A stretch of DNA of 27,324 nucleotides. It comes from Pseudomonadota bacterium (lineage in GTDB: Bacteria; Myxococcota_A; Polyangia; Polyangiales; Polyangiaceae). Below are positions 8,159 to 18,000 of the stretch, piece by piece (the stretch's first letter is position 1; each line of letters starts with the position of its first letter). Where the stretch lies: assembly GCA_023398955.1 (NCBI GenBank), contig JAEWRL010000196.1, forward strand, positions 1 through 27,324, given 5' to 3'. A model generated the notes under the pieces. It worked only from the letters and a program-made list of their open reading frames with translations, had not been told where the DNA came from and made no database searches. A program made the translations under genes and the position numbers.

Positions 8159-11100
8159 ATGAGGAATGCCACTTCGGGGGCGACACCGATGGTGCTGACG
8201 CCTGCTCTGCGGCGCTACTCCTGGGGTGACTGCACCTTCCTGCCAGGACTCCTGGGACTTGCGAGCAGCAATGAGCCGTGCGCGGAAGCGTGGTTTGGCG
8301 CGTACCCGCAGGCGCCCGCGACGGTGCCAATGGGCGGTGCTCCCCGGCGGCTGGACGAGCTCTTCACGGAACGGCCCGACGAGCTCCTCGGGGCCGCGGC
8401 AAAGACACGCTTTGGCGGTATGCCCTACCTGTTGAAGCTGCTGGCGGTGGCAAAGCCGCTCTCCATCCAGGTTCACCCCAGCCTCGCCGAGGCCCAGGTG
8501 GGCTTCGCGCGAGAAGAGCAGGCGGGCATCCCGCGGAGCGCACCGGAGCGCTTCTATCGCGATACGAACCACAAGCCCGAGCTCCTTGTCGCGCTGACGC
8601 CCTTCTTTGCTCTCTGTGGCTTTCGCGCGACCGATGGCGTTGCCGCGGCGCTCGCGGCGGCGCCGGAGCTCGCCGCGCTCCTGCCGCGCCCTGCCGAAGG
8701 TTTCGACACGATTCGAGGCATCGTCGAGGCTTACTTCGCTCTGCCAGACGTGGTCGTGGACCCTGCGCTCCGCAGCCTTGTGGCTCGGCTCGCTGCGCGC
8801 CACGCCGCGGAGCCGTTCTCCGAGCACGATCCCAGGTACTGGGCCCTGCGGGCGCATCGCTGCCTGAGCCAAGGAGACGCCGTGGACCGCGGCCTCCTCT
8901 TCGTGTTCCTCATGGACCTCGTGCGCCTCCAGCCAGGGGAGGGGCTCTTCATCCCCGCGGGCGTTCCCCATGCGTATCTCGAGGGCGCCGGGCTCGAGGT
9001 GATGGCAAGCTCCGACAACGTCGTGCGCGCGGGGCTCACGTCCAAGCACGTCGACGCCCAGGCGTTGCTCGGGATCGTCAAGTTCGAAGCCAGCGCGCCC
9101 CCCCGGATCCGGGCCGTCCCGACCTCGGTCGAGAACGAGGTCATCTATCCGGTGCCCGTCCCAGAGTTCGAGCTGAGGCAAGTCGAGCTGAGGGAGGGCT
9201 CCCCTGTCGAGTTCGTCGCCCACGGTCCCGAGACGTTGCTCTCTCTGCCCGAGCCCGACGCGCCGCCCCTGACATTGCGCTGGGAGGGAGGGCAGCTCGA
9301 GCTTGCGCGTGGTCAGGCCTGCCTGGTGCCGCATGGTCTGTCTTACCGCGTCGAAGCGGCCGGGCCGGGTCGGCTCTTCCGAGCGCGCCTCCCTGGTGGT
9401 GAGCAGACTCCCAGCTTCCGCTGTCGGCGCCCCACGGAGCTTGCCTTTGGGACGAGCGGGCTGCGCGGCCTCGTCACCGATATCACCGATCTCGAGGCCT
9501 ACGTGAACGCGCGCGGGTTCCTCGACTACCTGATCGCGAGCGGCGACGCAGTGCCAGGCTCCACGATTGCGCTCGGCGGGGATCTGCGCCCGAGCACCGA
9601 CAGCCCGAGGCGCAGCATTCTGCGCGCGGTGGCGCGCGCGGTTCGGGATTGCGGCCTCCATGCCGTCTACTGCGGTCGCCTGCCGACGCCGGCACTGACC
9701 TACTATGGTCTCCGCAAGGGGTGGCCGAGTATCATGGTGACAGGTAGCCATATCCCCTTCGACAGAAACGGTATCAAGTTCAACAAGAGCACTGGGGAGG
9801 TGCTCAAACCGGATGAGGCGTCCATCACCGAGGCGGTGGCCCGGGTTCGCGCCATCGAGTACCGCCGGCCCCCGAGCGCGTCCCCCTTCGATGACGAGGG
9901 TTTCTTCCGTCCGGGCGAGGCTCCTGAGCTGCCCAGCTCGGACGCCGAAGCGATGGCGCTCTATCGAAGGCGCTACCTGAACGTTCTGAGCCCGAAGGCG
10001 TTGTCAGGGCTCAAGGTCGCCGTCTACCAGCACTCTGCCGTGGGGCGCGACCTGCTCGTCGGGATACTGCGCGACCTTGGCGCCGAGGTGTGCCCCGTGG
10101 GGCGCCGCGAGAGCTTCGTGGCCATCGACACCGAGGCCATCGATGACGCGCAGCTCGCCACGGTGCAGCAGCTCGCCGACGAGGCGCGCGCGCAGCTCGG
10201 CGCGTTGGATGCGGTGGTCTCGACCGACGGAGACAGTGATCGCCCGATGGTGCTCGGGGTCGAGCCCGACGGGCGCGTGCACTTCTTCGGCGGTGACGTG
10301 CTCGGGGCCGTCGTCGCCACGTTTCTCGATGCGGACGCCGTCGCGGTCCCCGTGAGCTCGAATGACGCCATCGACCGTCTCTTCGGGCCACGCGGCGTCA
10401 GCGTCGTGCGGACGCGCATCGGGTCTCCGTGGGTGATCGAGACCATGGCTCGCATGCAGGGCGAACGCCGCGTGGGCTGGGAAGCAAACGGCGGGTTCCT
10501 GACGGGTTCACCCATCCCCCTCAGCGGCGGAACGCTCCAGCCCCTTCCCACGCGGGACGCCGTGCTGCCCATCGTCGCCGTGCTCAGCGTCGCGCGCCAG
10601 CGGCGACTGAGCCTCTCGGCCCTGTTCGCGGAGCTGCCGCGTCGCTTCACGAAGAGCGGGCTCCTGGACGAGGTGGCGCCGGCTCAGGGGCGCGCGCTGC
10701 TGTCTGCCTTTGGCCCCAATGACCCTCAGGTGCGGGCGGCCCGTCGCGAAGGAGCAGGCTTCACGGTTCTTGACCACAGCGGCGAGCGTCACCCCGCTGG
10801 CGCAGGCGCGGAGCGCCGCTTCGCTGAGCTGTTCGCGACCCTGGAGCAGCACTTCACGTCCGAGCGCGGTTTCGGTCCCTTGGTGGAGCTCGACTGGCTC
10901 GACGGCATGCGCCTCCACTTCGAAGGAGGAGAGGTGGCCCACGTGCGGCCCTCCGGCAACGCCCCTCAGCTTCGCATCTACGCACTGGCCGACAGCGAGG
11001 CGCGCGCGACGGAGATCGCGGCCATGGCGCTGGCCGAACCGGAGGGGATCCTGCGGGAGCTCTTGGCAAGCGGCGAGGCGCGAGGATTCGCGGATGCCGT

Positions 11101-12808
11101 GCTCCGCAACGTCGAGCACACCGAGTCACTCCTGAGCTCTGGGGAGCCGCCTCGGTTGATCGGCACGGTCTCCGGCACCGCCCAGGCGCGCGCGTTCTGG
11201 GAACGGCACCTGGAGGACACGCGCGCTGCGCTCGGCGCCAGGGAGGTCGTCTCCTTGCACGAAGACCTGCCCGTGAATCAAGCCTTCGGGCTGCTGCTGT
11301 CGTGGCAGCGCCTGCGCCCGCGGCTCACTGCCGGGCAGGGGGCTCTCATCGCCTTCGTCTTCGGGGAAGGGAGTCGAGCCACGCCCTTCACAGAGGCGGA
11401 ATGCGGTCAGAAGCCAGCCCTGACCTCCTTCGTCGCGGCGCGCGCGAACGGCGCCGCCAAGCACGAACCCCCTGGCGTGGCTGCCAGTGGCGCTGGGCAG
11501 GACACGCCGGGCAACGGCGCGCCGCCTCGCCGCTACCTCTCCATCGTCGAGCTCGGGCTGCGCTACTTCGCTCCCGTGGAGGCGCATCTGCGCCGTTCGG
11601 GCTTCGACGGCATCGTCGTCAAGTGGGGTGACGAGGTGCAGATCCCGACGGCTGATCTCAGCGGGATCGATCCATCCCTCGGCGGCGCCGACGTGGTGCG
11701 TTTCGTTTCCATGCGGCCCATCACGCCCCACGAGGCCGTCAATAAGGACTGGGTGGGCGTCGACGCGGACGGGCGCATCACCACCTTCATCCCGCGTCGG
11801 CCCCTGCCCGAGATGGAACGTCTCGCCGAGCGCGGCCTGCTGGAGCGCCGCGGCGCGCAGCTGTGGGGCGGCATCAACCTGGGCTCCATCGCCGTGTCGC
11901 GGGCGCTGCTCGACGTCCTTCTCGAGGAGTTCCAGAGCGAGGTGAACGATCCCACAGCCGACAGACGCCAGCGTCCCGATCTGGACCCCCAGCTCTTCAC
12001 GGCCTTGACCGTCGCTGCCATCGAGCCCGCGGAGCGTCGCGAGAGCGCTTGGGCCGAAGCGCAGGAGAGCCCCAGCATTCGCCGTCTTGAGGAGATGCTG
12101 CCCGGCGTTCTGGGACGACTGCGGGCCGCCCTCGAGCGCTTCGAGGCTCGCCATGGTCGCAAGGTGCGCCTGCGAGCGATGGACTTCGAGGACCAGTACT
12201 GGGGGGACGTCGGTCAGCACGCCCAGATGTTCGAGTTTTACATGGCGCTCCGCGACAGCGGTGCCGCCGGGCGCATCGCCCGCGGGCTTGCCGGCCTCAG
12301 CCAGTGCGCGCCAGACGAGCACGGCAATCTCCTCGTCGGCAGCACGCGGCTCGGCCCCGGCGTGCGCGTCAAAGACTCGGTCCTCATCGACGTAGAGGTG
12401 GAGTCGGGCAGCATCGAAAGGTCGGTCCTCGTGGGGACGCGAGCGGGTTCCCTGCGCGCCAAGGACGCCTTCGATGTCGAGAGCACGGTGACCGACCTGA
12501 CCCTGGAGCCTCGGGCGGGAAGCTACAAGCTCGTCTCGGGGGAGCCTCTCGTCGCCGGCTCGGGAGAGCGGCTCACGACCGTCCTGTTCCCCGACTCCGA
12601 CCTGTTGCTGCGCGTCTGCGAAGACACAGGACTCCGCGACAGGGCCAGGAACTATGACGCGCCAATCCTGGGGAACGCGCTCTCCTTCCGCGAAGCCCAC
12701 TGCCGCGTGAGTGCCGCCGATCCCCACGCCATCGAGGAGCGGCGCGGGCTGCGGCGGCGCGCCATCGCCGAACAGCTGGCGCGGCAGGGGGCGCGGGGCG
12801 AGAGGTAG
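8159..12808 (+). CDS. MPI - phosphohexomutase - nucleotidyltransferase fusion
   Basis: A 1549-residue cytoplasmic protein with three modules. (1) About 10-400: type I mannose-6-phosphate isomerase, with RYSWGD, QVHP (His106), NHKPE (His138, Glu141) and IPAGVPHAYLEG (His271), the zinc-site and active-site motifs. (2) About 428-960: alpha-D-phosphohexomutase, with FGTSGLRG (from 430), TGSHIPFD with catalytic Ser530, metal loop DGDSD (690-694), EANGG and phosphate loop RPSGNAPQLRIY (Ser932). (3) About 1060-1549: sugar-1-phosphate nucleotidyltransferase-like, with GEGSRATPFT (from 1069) and Lys1085 in QKPAL matching the GxGxRxxPxT...KP signature, YWGDVGQ with Asp1350, then a hexapeptide-like beta-helix end. 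Expected steps: fructose-6-P to mannose-6-P to mannose-1-P to GDP-mannose. The nucleotide is inferred, not shown. The ATG at 8189 is an alternative start that begins exactly at the MPI domain; neither site has a strong ribosome-binding site. Confidence 0.88.
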   Translation: MRNATSGATPMVLTPALRRYSWGDCTFLPGLLGLASSNEPCAEAWFGAYPQAPATVPMGGAPRRLDELFTERPDELLGAAAKTRFGGMPYLLKLLAVAKPLSIQVHPSLAEAQVGFAREEQAGIPRSAPERFYRDTNHKPELLVALTPFFALCGFRATDGVAAALAAAPELAALLPRPAEGFDTIRGIVEAYFALPDVVVDPALRSLVARLAARHAAEPFSEHDPRYWALRAHRCLSQGDAVDRGLLFVFLMDLVRLQPGEGLFIPAGVPHAYLEGAGLEVMASSDNVVRAGLTSKHVDAQALLGIVKFEASAPPRIRAVPTSVENEVIYPVPVPEFELRQVELREGSPVEFVAHGPETLLSLPEPDAPPLTLRWEGGQLELARGQACLVPHGLSYRVEAAGPGRLFRARLPGGEQTPSFRCRRPTELAFGTSGLRGLVTDITDLEAYVNARGFLDYLIASGDAVPGSTIALGGDLRPSTDSPRRSILRAVARAVRDCGLHAVYCGRLPTPALTYYGLRKGWPSIMVTGSHIPFDRNGIKFNKSTGEVLKPDEASITEAVARVRAIEYRRPPSASPFDDEGFFRPGEAPELPSSDAEAMALYRRRYLNVLSPKALSGLKVAVYQHSAVGRDLLVGILRDLGAEVCPVGRRESFVAIDTEAIDDAQLATVQQLADEARAQLGALDAVVSTDGDSDRPMVLGVEPDGRVHFFGGDVLGAVVATFLDADAVAVPVSSNDAIDRLFGPRGVSVVRTRIGSPWVIETMARMQGERRVGWEANGGFLTGSPIPLSGGTLQPLPTRDAVLPIVAVLSVARQRRLSLSALFAELPRRFTKSGLLDEVAPAQGRALLSAFGPNDPQVRAARREGAGFTVLDHSGERHPAGAGAERRFAELFATLEQHFTSERGFGPLVELDWLDGMRLHFEGGEVAHVRPSGNAPQLRIYALADSEARATEIAAMALAEPEGILRELLASGEARGFADAVLRNVEHTESLLSSGEPPRLIGTVSGTAQARAFWERHLEDTRAALGAREVVSLHEDLPVNQAFGLLLSWQRLRPRLTAGQGALIAFVFGEGSRATPFTEAECGQKPALTSFVAARANGAAKHEPPGVAASGAGQDTPGNGAPPRRYLSIVELGLRYFAPVEAHLRRSGFDGIVVKWGDEVQIPTADLSGIDPSLGGADVVRFVSMRPITPHEAVNKDWVGVDADGRITTFIPRRPLPEMERLAERGLLERRGAQLWGGINLGSIAVSRALLDVLLEEFQSEVNDPTADRRQRPDLDPQLFTALTVAAIEPAERRESAWAEAQESPSIRRLEEMLPGVLGRLRAALERFEARHGRKVRLRAMDFEDQYWGDVGQHAQMFEFYMALRDSGAAGRIARGLAGLSQCAPDEHGNLLVGSTRLGPGVRVKDSVLIDVEVESGSIERSVLVGTRAGSLRAKDAFDVESTVTDLTLEPRAGSYKLVSGEPLVAGSGERLTTVLFPDSDLLLRVCEDTGLRDRARNYDAPILGNALSFREAHCRVSAADPHAIEERRGLRRRAIAEQLARQGARGER

Positions 12809-12833
12809 AGGGGCGGGCCTCCGAGGCATTCGC

Positions 12834-12856
12834 GGGCTCCCGAAGGGCGCGAGCCC
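12834..12856 (+). terminator. weak hairpin after the fusion gene
   Basis: GGGCTC (12834-12839) and GAGCCC (12851-12856) form a six-base-pair stem 25 bases after the stop, without a T-run. A second small inverted repeat, ACAGT-GTT-ACTGT, lies at 12868-12880. Either could be a terminator or operator, or chance. Confidence 0.2.
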
Positions 12857-13067
12857 ACCGCGGGTCTACAGTGTTACTGTGCTGTTCCGGAATGACTGTT
12901 CCCGAAGGGCCCCTCCAGATGCCCGAAAGCCAAGTCTCGCGTTCGTTGCCATCGCCATGCGATGGTAGCGCGGGACGCGGCCAACCTCCGCTGATAGACT
13001 TCGCGGCAGCACCGCGTCGCGTTACTCCCTTCACTCTCTCCAGTGCTTCGTCGGTTCGAGGTTCCCT

Positions 13068-14612
13068 TTGACGTACTCTCAGCGCCCCATGGACTCGCTT
13101 CCTTCCCCAGCCTCCGCCCGTCATTGTCAGCTTCGCTCCGCGCGCCGCGGCAAGCTCCTCTCCCACCTCGTGTTGGGCGGCGCGTTCCTTGCTCTGCTCG
13201 GCTGCTCACCGTCGGACGACGGTGGCTCTGAGGGCACTGGCGGCTCAGGCGTGGATGGCGTGGGCGGCGTCGGTAGCGGCGGCTTCCAGAATGGATTCGG
13301 GGGAGCCACCCCCGGTAGCGGTGGTGGTGCCATCGGGGGGAATGCTAGTGGCTTCGGCGGGGCGCAGGGCAGCCTCGGCGGGGCGCAGGGCCTCGGCGGC
13401 GCACAGGGCCTCGGCGGGGCGCAGGGCAGCCTCGGCGGGGCGCAGGGCCTCGGCGGCGTGCAGAGCGTGGGTGGTAGTGATCCTGGGCTCGGTGGCAGTG
13501 ATCCTGGGCTCGGCGGCGCGCAGAGCGTGGGTGGCAGTGATCCTGGGCTCGGCGGCAGCGCTGGTTCCCTGGGTGGCGCTGGGGGCGCCCTCGGTGGCAT
13601 GGCGGGCTCGCTGGGCGGTTCGGCGGGGAGCACCGGCGGTGAGGGCGGCGGTGCCGCGACAGGTGGCGTGGGCACCGGCGGCGCTGTGCAGGTGCCGGAG
13701 CTCGTAGAACCCGTCGATCGGGGCAACGGCAGCTATGTCCTCGAGTTTGGCGACGTGTACTTCGAGGTGGACGCCGACGGGGGAGGGCGCATCACGGGCT
13801 TTGCGCTGGGCGACGTGGAGGTGATATCCCAGCCAGAGCGCGTCGCTTCGGGCGACGACACGATGAAGAACAACTACGGCTCGACCTTCTGGCCAAGCCC
13901 GCAGTCCGTGTGGGACTGGCCGCCCGTGGAGGCCATCGACTCGGCCCCGTACGATGCGGTCGTGGACGGAGCCACCATCGAGCTCACCAGCGCCCGAGCA
14001 ACAGTGGGGTCCTACCAGATCGTGCTCGTGAAGCGCTTCACTGCAGAGCTCGAGAACAATCGCATTCTCGTGCAGTACACCCTGCGCAACATGGGGAGCT
14101 CCTCCGCCCAGCTGGCGCACTGGGAGATCGCCCGCGTGCCGAGCGGGGGCCTCAGCTTCTTCCCCACTGGGCCCGGTGGGTTGCGTCCGCCGACGAGCTT
14201 GCCGGTGCTCACGCTGCCCGATGTGGACGGCATCTCCTGGTTCGATTGGGACACGAGCGGTCCTCCGAGCGGGGATCACTCCAAGTACATCGGGGACGGC
14301 GCTGAGGGCTGGTTGGCCCACGTCGTGGACGACGTGCTCTTTCTCCGAACCTTCCCGGACGTCGCCATCAGCGATGCCGCTTCGGGCGAGGCCGACGTCG
14401 AGATCTACGGCGAGGGAACCTACGGCTACGTCGAGCTCGAGCCGCAGGGGCCGCTCGTCACCATCGACGGCAACGGCGGGGAAGTCACTTGGAGCGTCTA
14501 CTGGATGCTCGAGGCGCTCCCGAATGGCGTCATCGTTGACACGGGAAGCGAGACGCTCGTCGCCTTCACCCGTGCTCTCGCGTCCCTGGCGCCCGCGCCC
14601 GGGGTGGAATAG
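13068..14612 (+). CDS. repeat-stalk lipoprotein with DUF4380-like domain
   Basis: A predicted outer-surface lipoprotein of 514 residues. The TTG at 13068 is taken as start because GAGG lies six bases upstream; the in-frame ATG at 13089 is a good alternative, and both keep the basic N-terminus and the LVLGGAFLALLGC signal and lipobox. Next comes a roughly 165-residue Gly-rich stalk built of GGAQGLGG, GGAQGSLGG and GGSDPGLGG units. The C-terminal 290 residues form a beta-rich domain (YVLEFGDVYFEVDADGGGRITGF, STFWPSPQSVWDWPP, LRNMGSSSAQLAHWEIARVPSGG, EVTWSVYWML). These resemble DUF4380, a galactose-mutarotase-like family in which N-G-S-x-FWP and WDWPP are recurring features. Catalysis is unproven; carbohydrate binding is plausible. 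It lies 259 bases after the fusion gene, so co-transcription is uncertain. Confidence 0.78.
   Translation: MTYSQRPMDSLPSPASARHCQLRSARRGKLLSHLVLGGAFLALLGCSPSDDGGSEGTGGSGVDGVGGVGSGGFQNGFGGATPGSGGGAIGGNASGFGGAQGSLGGAQGLGGAQGLGGAQGSLGGAQGLGGVQSVGGSDPGLGGSDPGLGGAQSVGGSDPGLGGSAGSLGGAGGALGGMAGSLGGSAGSTGGEGGGAATGGVGTGGAVQVPELVEPVDRGNGSYVLEFGDVYFEVDADGGGRITGFALGDVEVISQPERVASGDDTMKNNYGSTFWPSPQSVWDWPPVEAIDSAPYDAVVDGATIELTSARATVGSYQIVLVKRFTAELENNRILVQYTLRNMGSSSAQLAHWEIARVPSGGLSFFPTGPGGLRPPTSLPVLTLPDVDGISWFDWDTSGPPSGDHSKYIGDGAEGWLAHVVDDVLFLRTFPDVAISDAASGEADVEIYGEGTYGYVELEPQGPLVTIDGNGGEVTWSVYWMLEALPNGVIVDTGSETLVAFTRALASLAPAPGVE
13354..13552 (+). repeat. in-frame tandem repeats coding the Gly-rich stalk
   Basis: A 48-base block at 13354-13401 recurs without change at 13411-13458, a period of 57 bases (19 codons, GGAQGSLGGAQGLGGAQGL-like). 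It is followed by three copies of AGTGATCCTGGGCTCGG at 13476, 13497 and 13536. A 19-base segment with CAGAGCGTGGGTGG recurs 60 bases apart at 13457 and 13517. All periods are multiples of three, so copy-number change would lengthen or shorten the stalk without breaking the frame. Confidence 0.9.
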
Positions 14613-15060
14613 GCGACGCCCGGGCCGAACCGCGCGCACTGCGGATTCCCCCTCCTATTCCCGGAAACGGCGATTCGTATCCCGGGCGCCGGAGAACCGT
14701 CACCGAGGGTCTCGTCGAACCCACCCTTCGCACGGCGGCATGCCCGCATGCGCAAACTGAGATGGCGACGTCTCCTGAAACGCTTGGGCCATGAGCGAAC
14801 TGCGCGGTTCCGGGCGCCGCTCAGGGATGCCCCTGCCGAGCGTGTGCGGACGCGACAAGACTGGGTCCGGTTCTGCAAACTCCGTTGACTCACCGATGCC
14901 TTTGTTACCAGTGAGGAAGACGACTCTCGGTTGGAACACTAACGTCCCTGCCATTCCCTCCTCAGGCGATTCCGGTCTCTGCGCATTCCGCGAGCGAGTT
15001 GCTCTTACGAGACGTCGGCGCGTCGCGGCGCTTGGTGACGTAACCGCGCGCCAATGACAG
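14613..15060. other. intergenic region, nothing recognised
   Basis: This 448-base gap lies between two plus-strand lipoprotein genes. The open frames in it have no motifs, no good ribosome-binding site and an unnatural composition. No RNA gene, hairpin with T-run or repeat was found. It is locally less GC-rich around 14860-14960 (CAAACTCCGTTGACTC, CCTTTGTTACC), which could hold a promoter for the downstream gene; TTGACT at about 14883 resembles a -35 box, but I see no matching -10. Confidence 0.4.
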
Positions 15061-18000
15061 GTGTCCTGCGCGTATCGTCGCGCTACACTTCGCCTCGTGA
15101 CACGGGCAAGCTCCTATTTGGTCCTGGTGGTCTCGTGGGCGTTCGTGGTGGGGTGCACTAGCTCCGAAGAGAACCCGCGGGTGCAGCACAATGACACGTC
15201 CGTCGGCGGCGCCACTTCCGCAGGAAGCGGTGGACAGACGAGCGCGGGAGGAACCGGTGGTAACGGGAATGTACCCGGCACGGGTGGGAGCAGCCTGGAG
15301 CTGGGCTCAGGCGGGGAGAACGCGGCAGGCACTGCCGGCAGCCAGGGCGTGGAGGATCCTTGCGCAGCCAGCCCCTGTCCTGAGGATCAACGCTGCGAGA
15401 GCAGCGGCGGCCCCGACTTCGCGTGCGTTCCCAAGGATTGTGCGACCCTGACATGCGCTGAGCGGGAGGAGTGTGAACCCACCGCGACGGGTGCCCGGTG
15501 CGTCAGCATAGCCTGCGGGAGCGACGTGGAATGCGCGCCCGAGCGCTGGTGCGATACCGGTGCTGGCGTCTGCAGAGAGGACACCTGCGATCCGGGGGCA
15601 CGTTTGTGCAGCGACGCAGATCTGCAGGAGTGTCTGCAGAACGGTAGTGGTTTCGAGCGCGTGGCGACCTGCCTCGGCGCTGTTGGGTTCGAGAGCGTCT
15701 GCGTCGATCAAGGAGCGGGCTCGGCAGGGTGCACCTGTGATGACGATTGGGACTGTCCCGACTACCAGGAGTGTGAGAGCGGGATGTGCAGCGGCGATCC
15801 GAAGCCTCCGACATGCCGCCTGCCAGCGCTGGACATGGCTGAGGTGTTGCCGTCTTTGGAGATCCATTGGGGTGGGGTCTCGGTCAGCGATGCCGACGCG
15901 AAGCTCCGCGTCGTGGACGGCGTGGATGTATCGAGTGAGACTTCCAGTCCTTGGCCTGCCTCGAGCCAGTTCGTGCACACGCCCCTGGTGGCGAACCTGG
16001 ACGACGACAACGGCGATGGCCTTGTCGATGAACGCGACTTCCCCGAGATCGTGTTCCTCACCTTCGTCACCAGCGACGACGTGACTGCCAACGGGATGCT
16101 GCGAGCGATTCACGGTGGAGGCGTCGACGCCAACGGGGTCTCGAAGAAGGGCAGGGACTACTTCGCCGTCTGCTCACCGAACAATCGTTGGTTCGAGGGA
16201 CAGTATTACGACGCCAGCGGCAACCCTGTCGCTGAGGTGCCTGACTGCGGCGCTACCGAGCCCGACCTCGATCCCACCTCGACGATGGCCATCGGCGACC
16301 TCGACTACGACGGGATCCCCGAGATAGTAGCAATCGTGGAGAATAGTAGGGACACGAGCTCTGACTTCGTGAAGCGGGAAGGGGCGCTGGCTGTCTACGA
16401 CAACCAGGGGCGCCGGCTCTTCCGCTACCCCGAAGACGAATCGGAGTTCCTGATCTACGAGAACCGATCGGATTTTGCCAACCCGTCTGTCACGTTGGCG
16501 AACGTTGTCGTCGCGGATGATCCCGCCGCGGATCTCGTCGAGATCGTCGTGGGCGCCGACGTTTTCCTGCTCGAGAAGGTGGCAGGGGCGCTGCGCGTGC
16601 AGAAACGCTTCACGGGCGGTGACGTGAAGGGGATCAACTCGCAAGGGCCCATCTCCTGCGTCGCGGACATCGCGCCGGACCGGCCCGGCCAGGAGATCAT
16701 CGCGGGCGCGACAGTCTATGGGGTGCCAAGTGACCTCGCTGGCGATGAGCTGGAGGTCCTGGCTGCGGACGAAGGTCTTCGCGACGGTTTCTGCGCCATT
16801 GCCGACGTCTGGGGCGCCGATCCGAGCCTTGCCCCAGGACCCGACAACCCCCCGGACGGGGTCCCGGAGATCGTGCTTGTCAGCGAAGGGTGGCTGCGCG
16901 TCTACTCTTTCTCCGGGGTCGGCGGCAGCTATCGGGTGGAGGAGATCCCAGGCGCCGCGCAGAGCGTGCCCGGTGGTGACGGAGGGGGGCCCCCCAACGT
17001 CGATGATTTCGATGGTGACGGCTTCGCCGAGATTGGCACCGCCGGGGAAACGGGGTACCAGGTCTTCGATCTGCAGGAGCCCTACCCGGACTACTGCCCA
17101 GCGTGGCCGGACTTCACCGACGATCAGGTCACGCTGCCCCGCACGCCGCCATCGACAGATTGTAGTGAGTGTGCGCCAGGTACCGTCTGCAATGGCTCGA
17201 GCGACGACCCGCACTGCGTGTGCCTCCACAACGGCTGGACGCGCTCGACGATCGACGCCTCCAGCATGGTCACGGGCTCGAGCGTGTTCGACTTCAACGG
17301 GGATGGTGCCGCCGAGGTGATCTACAACGACGAGTGCCGCTTCCGGATCTACTCCGGGTTGGACGGCTCCGAGCTCTTTGCCGAATGGAGCGAGAGCCGC
17401 ACGCGGACCGAGTACCCGATCGTGGCCGACATCGACAACGACGGGAACGCCGAGATCGTCTTCGCGGCCTCCAACGAGTCGGGTTTCTGTGAGGAGCCAG
17501 GCGCTCCGGATTTCAAGAATGGCGTCCAGGTTTGGGGAGATCTCGACGATCGCTGGGTCTCGGCGCGGCGCGTGTGGAACCAGCACGCCTATCACGTGAC
17601 CAACGTCACCGAAGGCTCGAGCATTCCGCGCGTGGAGCCCGCGAGCTGGCTCCCCCATGGAAACAGATACTACAACACCTACCGCTCTCAGCCACGCAGC
17701 TTCGGGGTGGCGCCCGATCTAGTCCTTACGGCGATCCAGGTGTCCTCTCCCGACGCGGCCTGCGGCCAGCTCTCATCGAGCCTCGTCATCGCCGTCGAGG
17801 TGCGGAATCAGGGAGACCTGCGCGTGGGTCCCGGCGTCGCCGTCGCGTTCGAGGGGGTATGGGGCACGAGTCCTGCCGCTCTCCTGCTCGATGAGGCGGG
17901 CAACCCACTCGTCCACGTGATCGCCAACAGCCTCGAGCCCGGTGATTCGCTCATCTTCCAGGTCAACTACCAGGCGTCCAACAACGGGGCCGAGTCACTC

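Noticed and set aside
8090..9751. A 553-codon minus-strand open frame
   Set aside because: Antisense to the mannose-6-phosphate isomerase and mutase domains; long open antisense frames are expected at this GC content.
11126..12829. A 567-codon minus-strand open frame
   Set aside because: Antisense to the nucleotidyltransferase-like part of the fusion; no motifs of its own.
13068..13600. Repeats in the Gly-rich stalk as a possible CRISPR-like array
   Set aside because: The repeats are in frame, encode GGAQGLGG-type units and lack unique spacers.
14766..15017. Nine-base inverted repeat CGACGTCTC / GAGACGTCG 234 bases apart
   Set aside because: A nine-base match within a 450-base gap is within chance expectation, and nothing lies between the arms to suggest an element.
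16174..17658. A 494-codon minus-strand open frame
   Set aside because: Antisense to the FG-GAP region of the large lipoprotein; no domains seen.
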